A DNA stretch of 64,000 nt from NCBI RefSeq assembly GCF_030433685.1, contig NZ_JAROCF010000001.1, positions 2,728,001 to 2,792,000 of the forward strand, read 5' to 3'. The DNA is from Leifsonia williamsii. Its GTDB lineage: Bacteria; Actinomycetota; Actinomycetes; Actinomycetales; Microbacteriaceae. The translations under genes were made by a program, and so were the position numbers. This document shows positions 63,645 to 64,000 of the stretch, piece after piece. Position 1 is the stretch's first letter. Each line of letters starts with the position of its first letter. The notes below the pieces were generated by a model that was given only the letters and a program-made list of their open reading frames with translations, had not been told where the DNA came from and searched no databases.

Positions 63645-64000
63645 ATGTCCCCGGTGGAAATCACCCCGGAGTTCAACCCGCTGCGGTTGCCCTCCGATCG
63701 CCGCCTCAACCGCATCGCGGGCCCCAGCAGCCTCATCATCTTCGGTGTGACGGGAGACCTCTCCCGCAAGAAGCTGATGCCAGCGGTGTACGACCTCGCC
63801 AACCGCGGCCTCCTGCCGCCCGGGTTCTCGCTCGTCGGGTTCGCCCGGCGCGACTGGGAGGACCAGGACTTCGAGAAGGTCGTCTACGACGCGGTGAAGC
63901 AGTACGCCCGCACCCCGTTCGAGGACGACGTCTGGAAGCAGCTCGCGCAGGGCATCCGGTTCGTCCCTGGCGAGTTCGACGACGACGACGCCTTCATCCG
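63645..64000 (+). CDS. zwf: Glucose-6-phosphate dehydrogenase, N-terminal part (cut by window end)
   Basis: The first 118 residues are in the window. GVTGDLSRKKL at 34-44 is the NADP-binding loop of G6PD, followed by PAVYDLANRGLLPPGFSLVGFARR, which is typical of Zwf. First step of the oxidative pentose phosphate pathway. The ATG is preceded by CAAGGAG at 5-nt spacing. It is the fourth gene of the operon; opcA and pgl would be expected next. Confidence 0.95.
   Translation, partial: MSPVEITPEFNPLRLPSDRRLNRIAGPSSLIIFGVTGDLSRKKLMPAVYDLANRGLLPPGFSLVGFARRDWEDQDFEKVVYDAVKQYARTPFEDDVWKQLAQGIRFVPGEFDDDDAFI

Overview
The window is a continuous piece of a high-GC actinobacterial chromosome. Gene content and order fit a Micrococcales / Microbacteriaceae organism of the Leifsonia type (inference from gene families and order; no 16S gene is present). 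Supporting points are mshC (mycothiol), actinobacterial families DUF3097, DUF3099, DUF1707 and DUF6504, an imuA-imuB-dnaE2 mutasome with LexA boxes, a sufB-sufD-Rieske-sufC-sufT cluster, a ctaA/ctaB-tkt-tal-pgi-zwf block, frequent GTG starts, and many genes with a TANNNT -10 motif only 6-9 nt before the start codon (leaderless transcription). I see no prophage, insertion sequence, CRISPR array or rRNA.

Layout. 1-7.4 kb: minus-strand FKBP lipoprotein, trmI and a HAD phosphatase; a plus-strand PAC2 protein; then minus-strand mshC, uppP and an M20 peptidase. The order resembles the Rv2118c-Rv2141c region of Mycobacterium, but no Pup-proteasome genes lie between trmI and the FKBP gene. 7.5-11.9 kb: tRNA-Leu(GAG) with a terminator, a CDF metal transporter, a WYL regulator, a ferritin-like/VIT1 fusion, a DUF1707 membrane protein and a DUF6504 gene behind a perfect LexA palindrome. 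11.9-19.2 kb: DUF3097, Nudix, then imuA-imuB-dnaE2 behind a second LexA box. 19.2-29.5 kb: AMP nucleosidase, then a sortase-pilus locus made of a giant LPLTG surface protein (minus), a major pilin (plus), a class C sortase and a large LuxR-type regulator. The pilin signal peptide is split by an apparent +1 frameshift.

29.5-38.4 kb: second VIT1 protein, DUF2127, DEAD/DEAH helicase, SGNH hydrolase, penicillin-binding D,D-carboxypeptidase, SpoU-type rRNA/tRNA methyltransferase, sirtuin, histidine phosphatase and a GT4 glycosyltransferase. 38.4-47.4 kb: alpha/beta hydrolase, trehalose synthase, DEDDh exonuclease, DUF4190 protein, ribosomal protein bL31 type B, ABC ATPase, divergent glgA/glgC, serB and fabG. 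47.5-56 kb: a tightly coupled DUF3099 / small Cys protein / SURF1 operon, a patatin preceded by a short upstream ORF, an ABC-F protein, and the suf operon. 56-64 kb: ctaA, GNAT, ctaB, then the tkt-tal-pgi-zwf operon, with zwf cut by the window end.

How the parts work together. The SOS block gives DNA-damage-induced translesion synthesis, and the LexA box in front of the DUF6504 gene ties this uncharacterised protein to the same response. The pilus block holds shaft pilin, tip-type adhesin, polymerising sortase and a regulator. ctaA, ctaB and SURF1 serve cytochrome aa3 biogenesis, and suf makes Fe-S clusters. tkt-tal-pgi-zwf forms the pentose-phosphate operon, while treS, glgA and glgC handle trehalose/glycogen.
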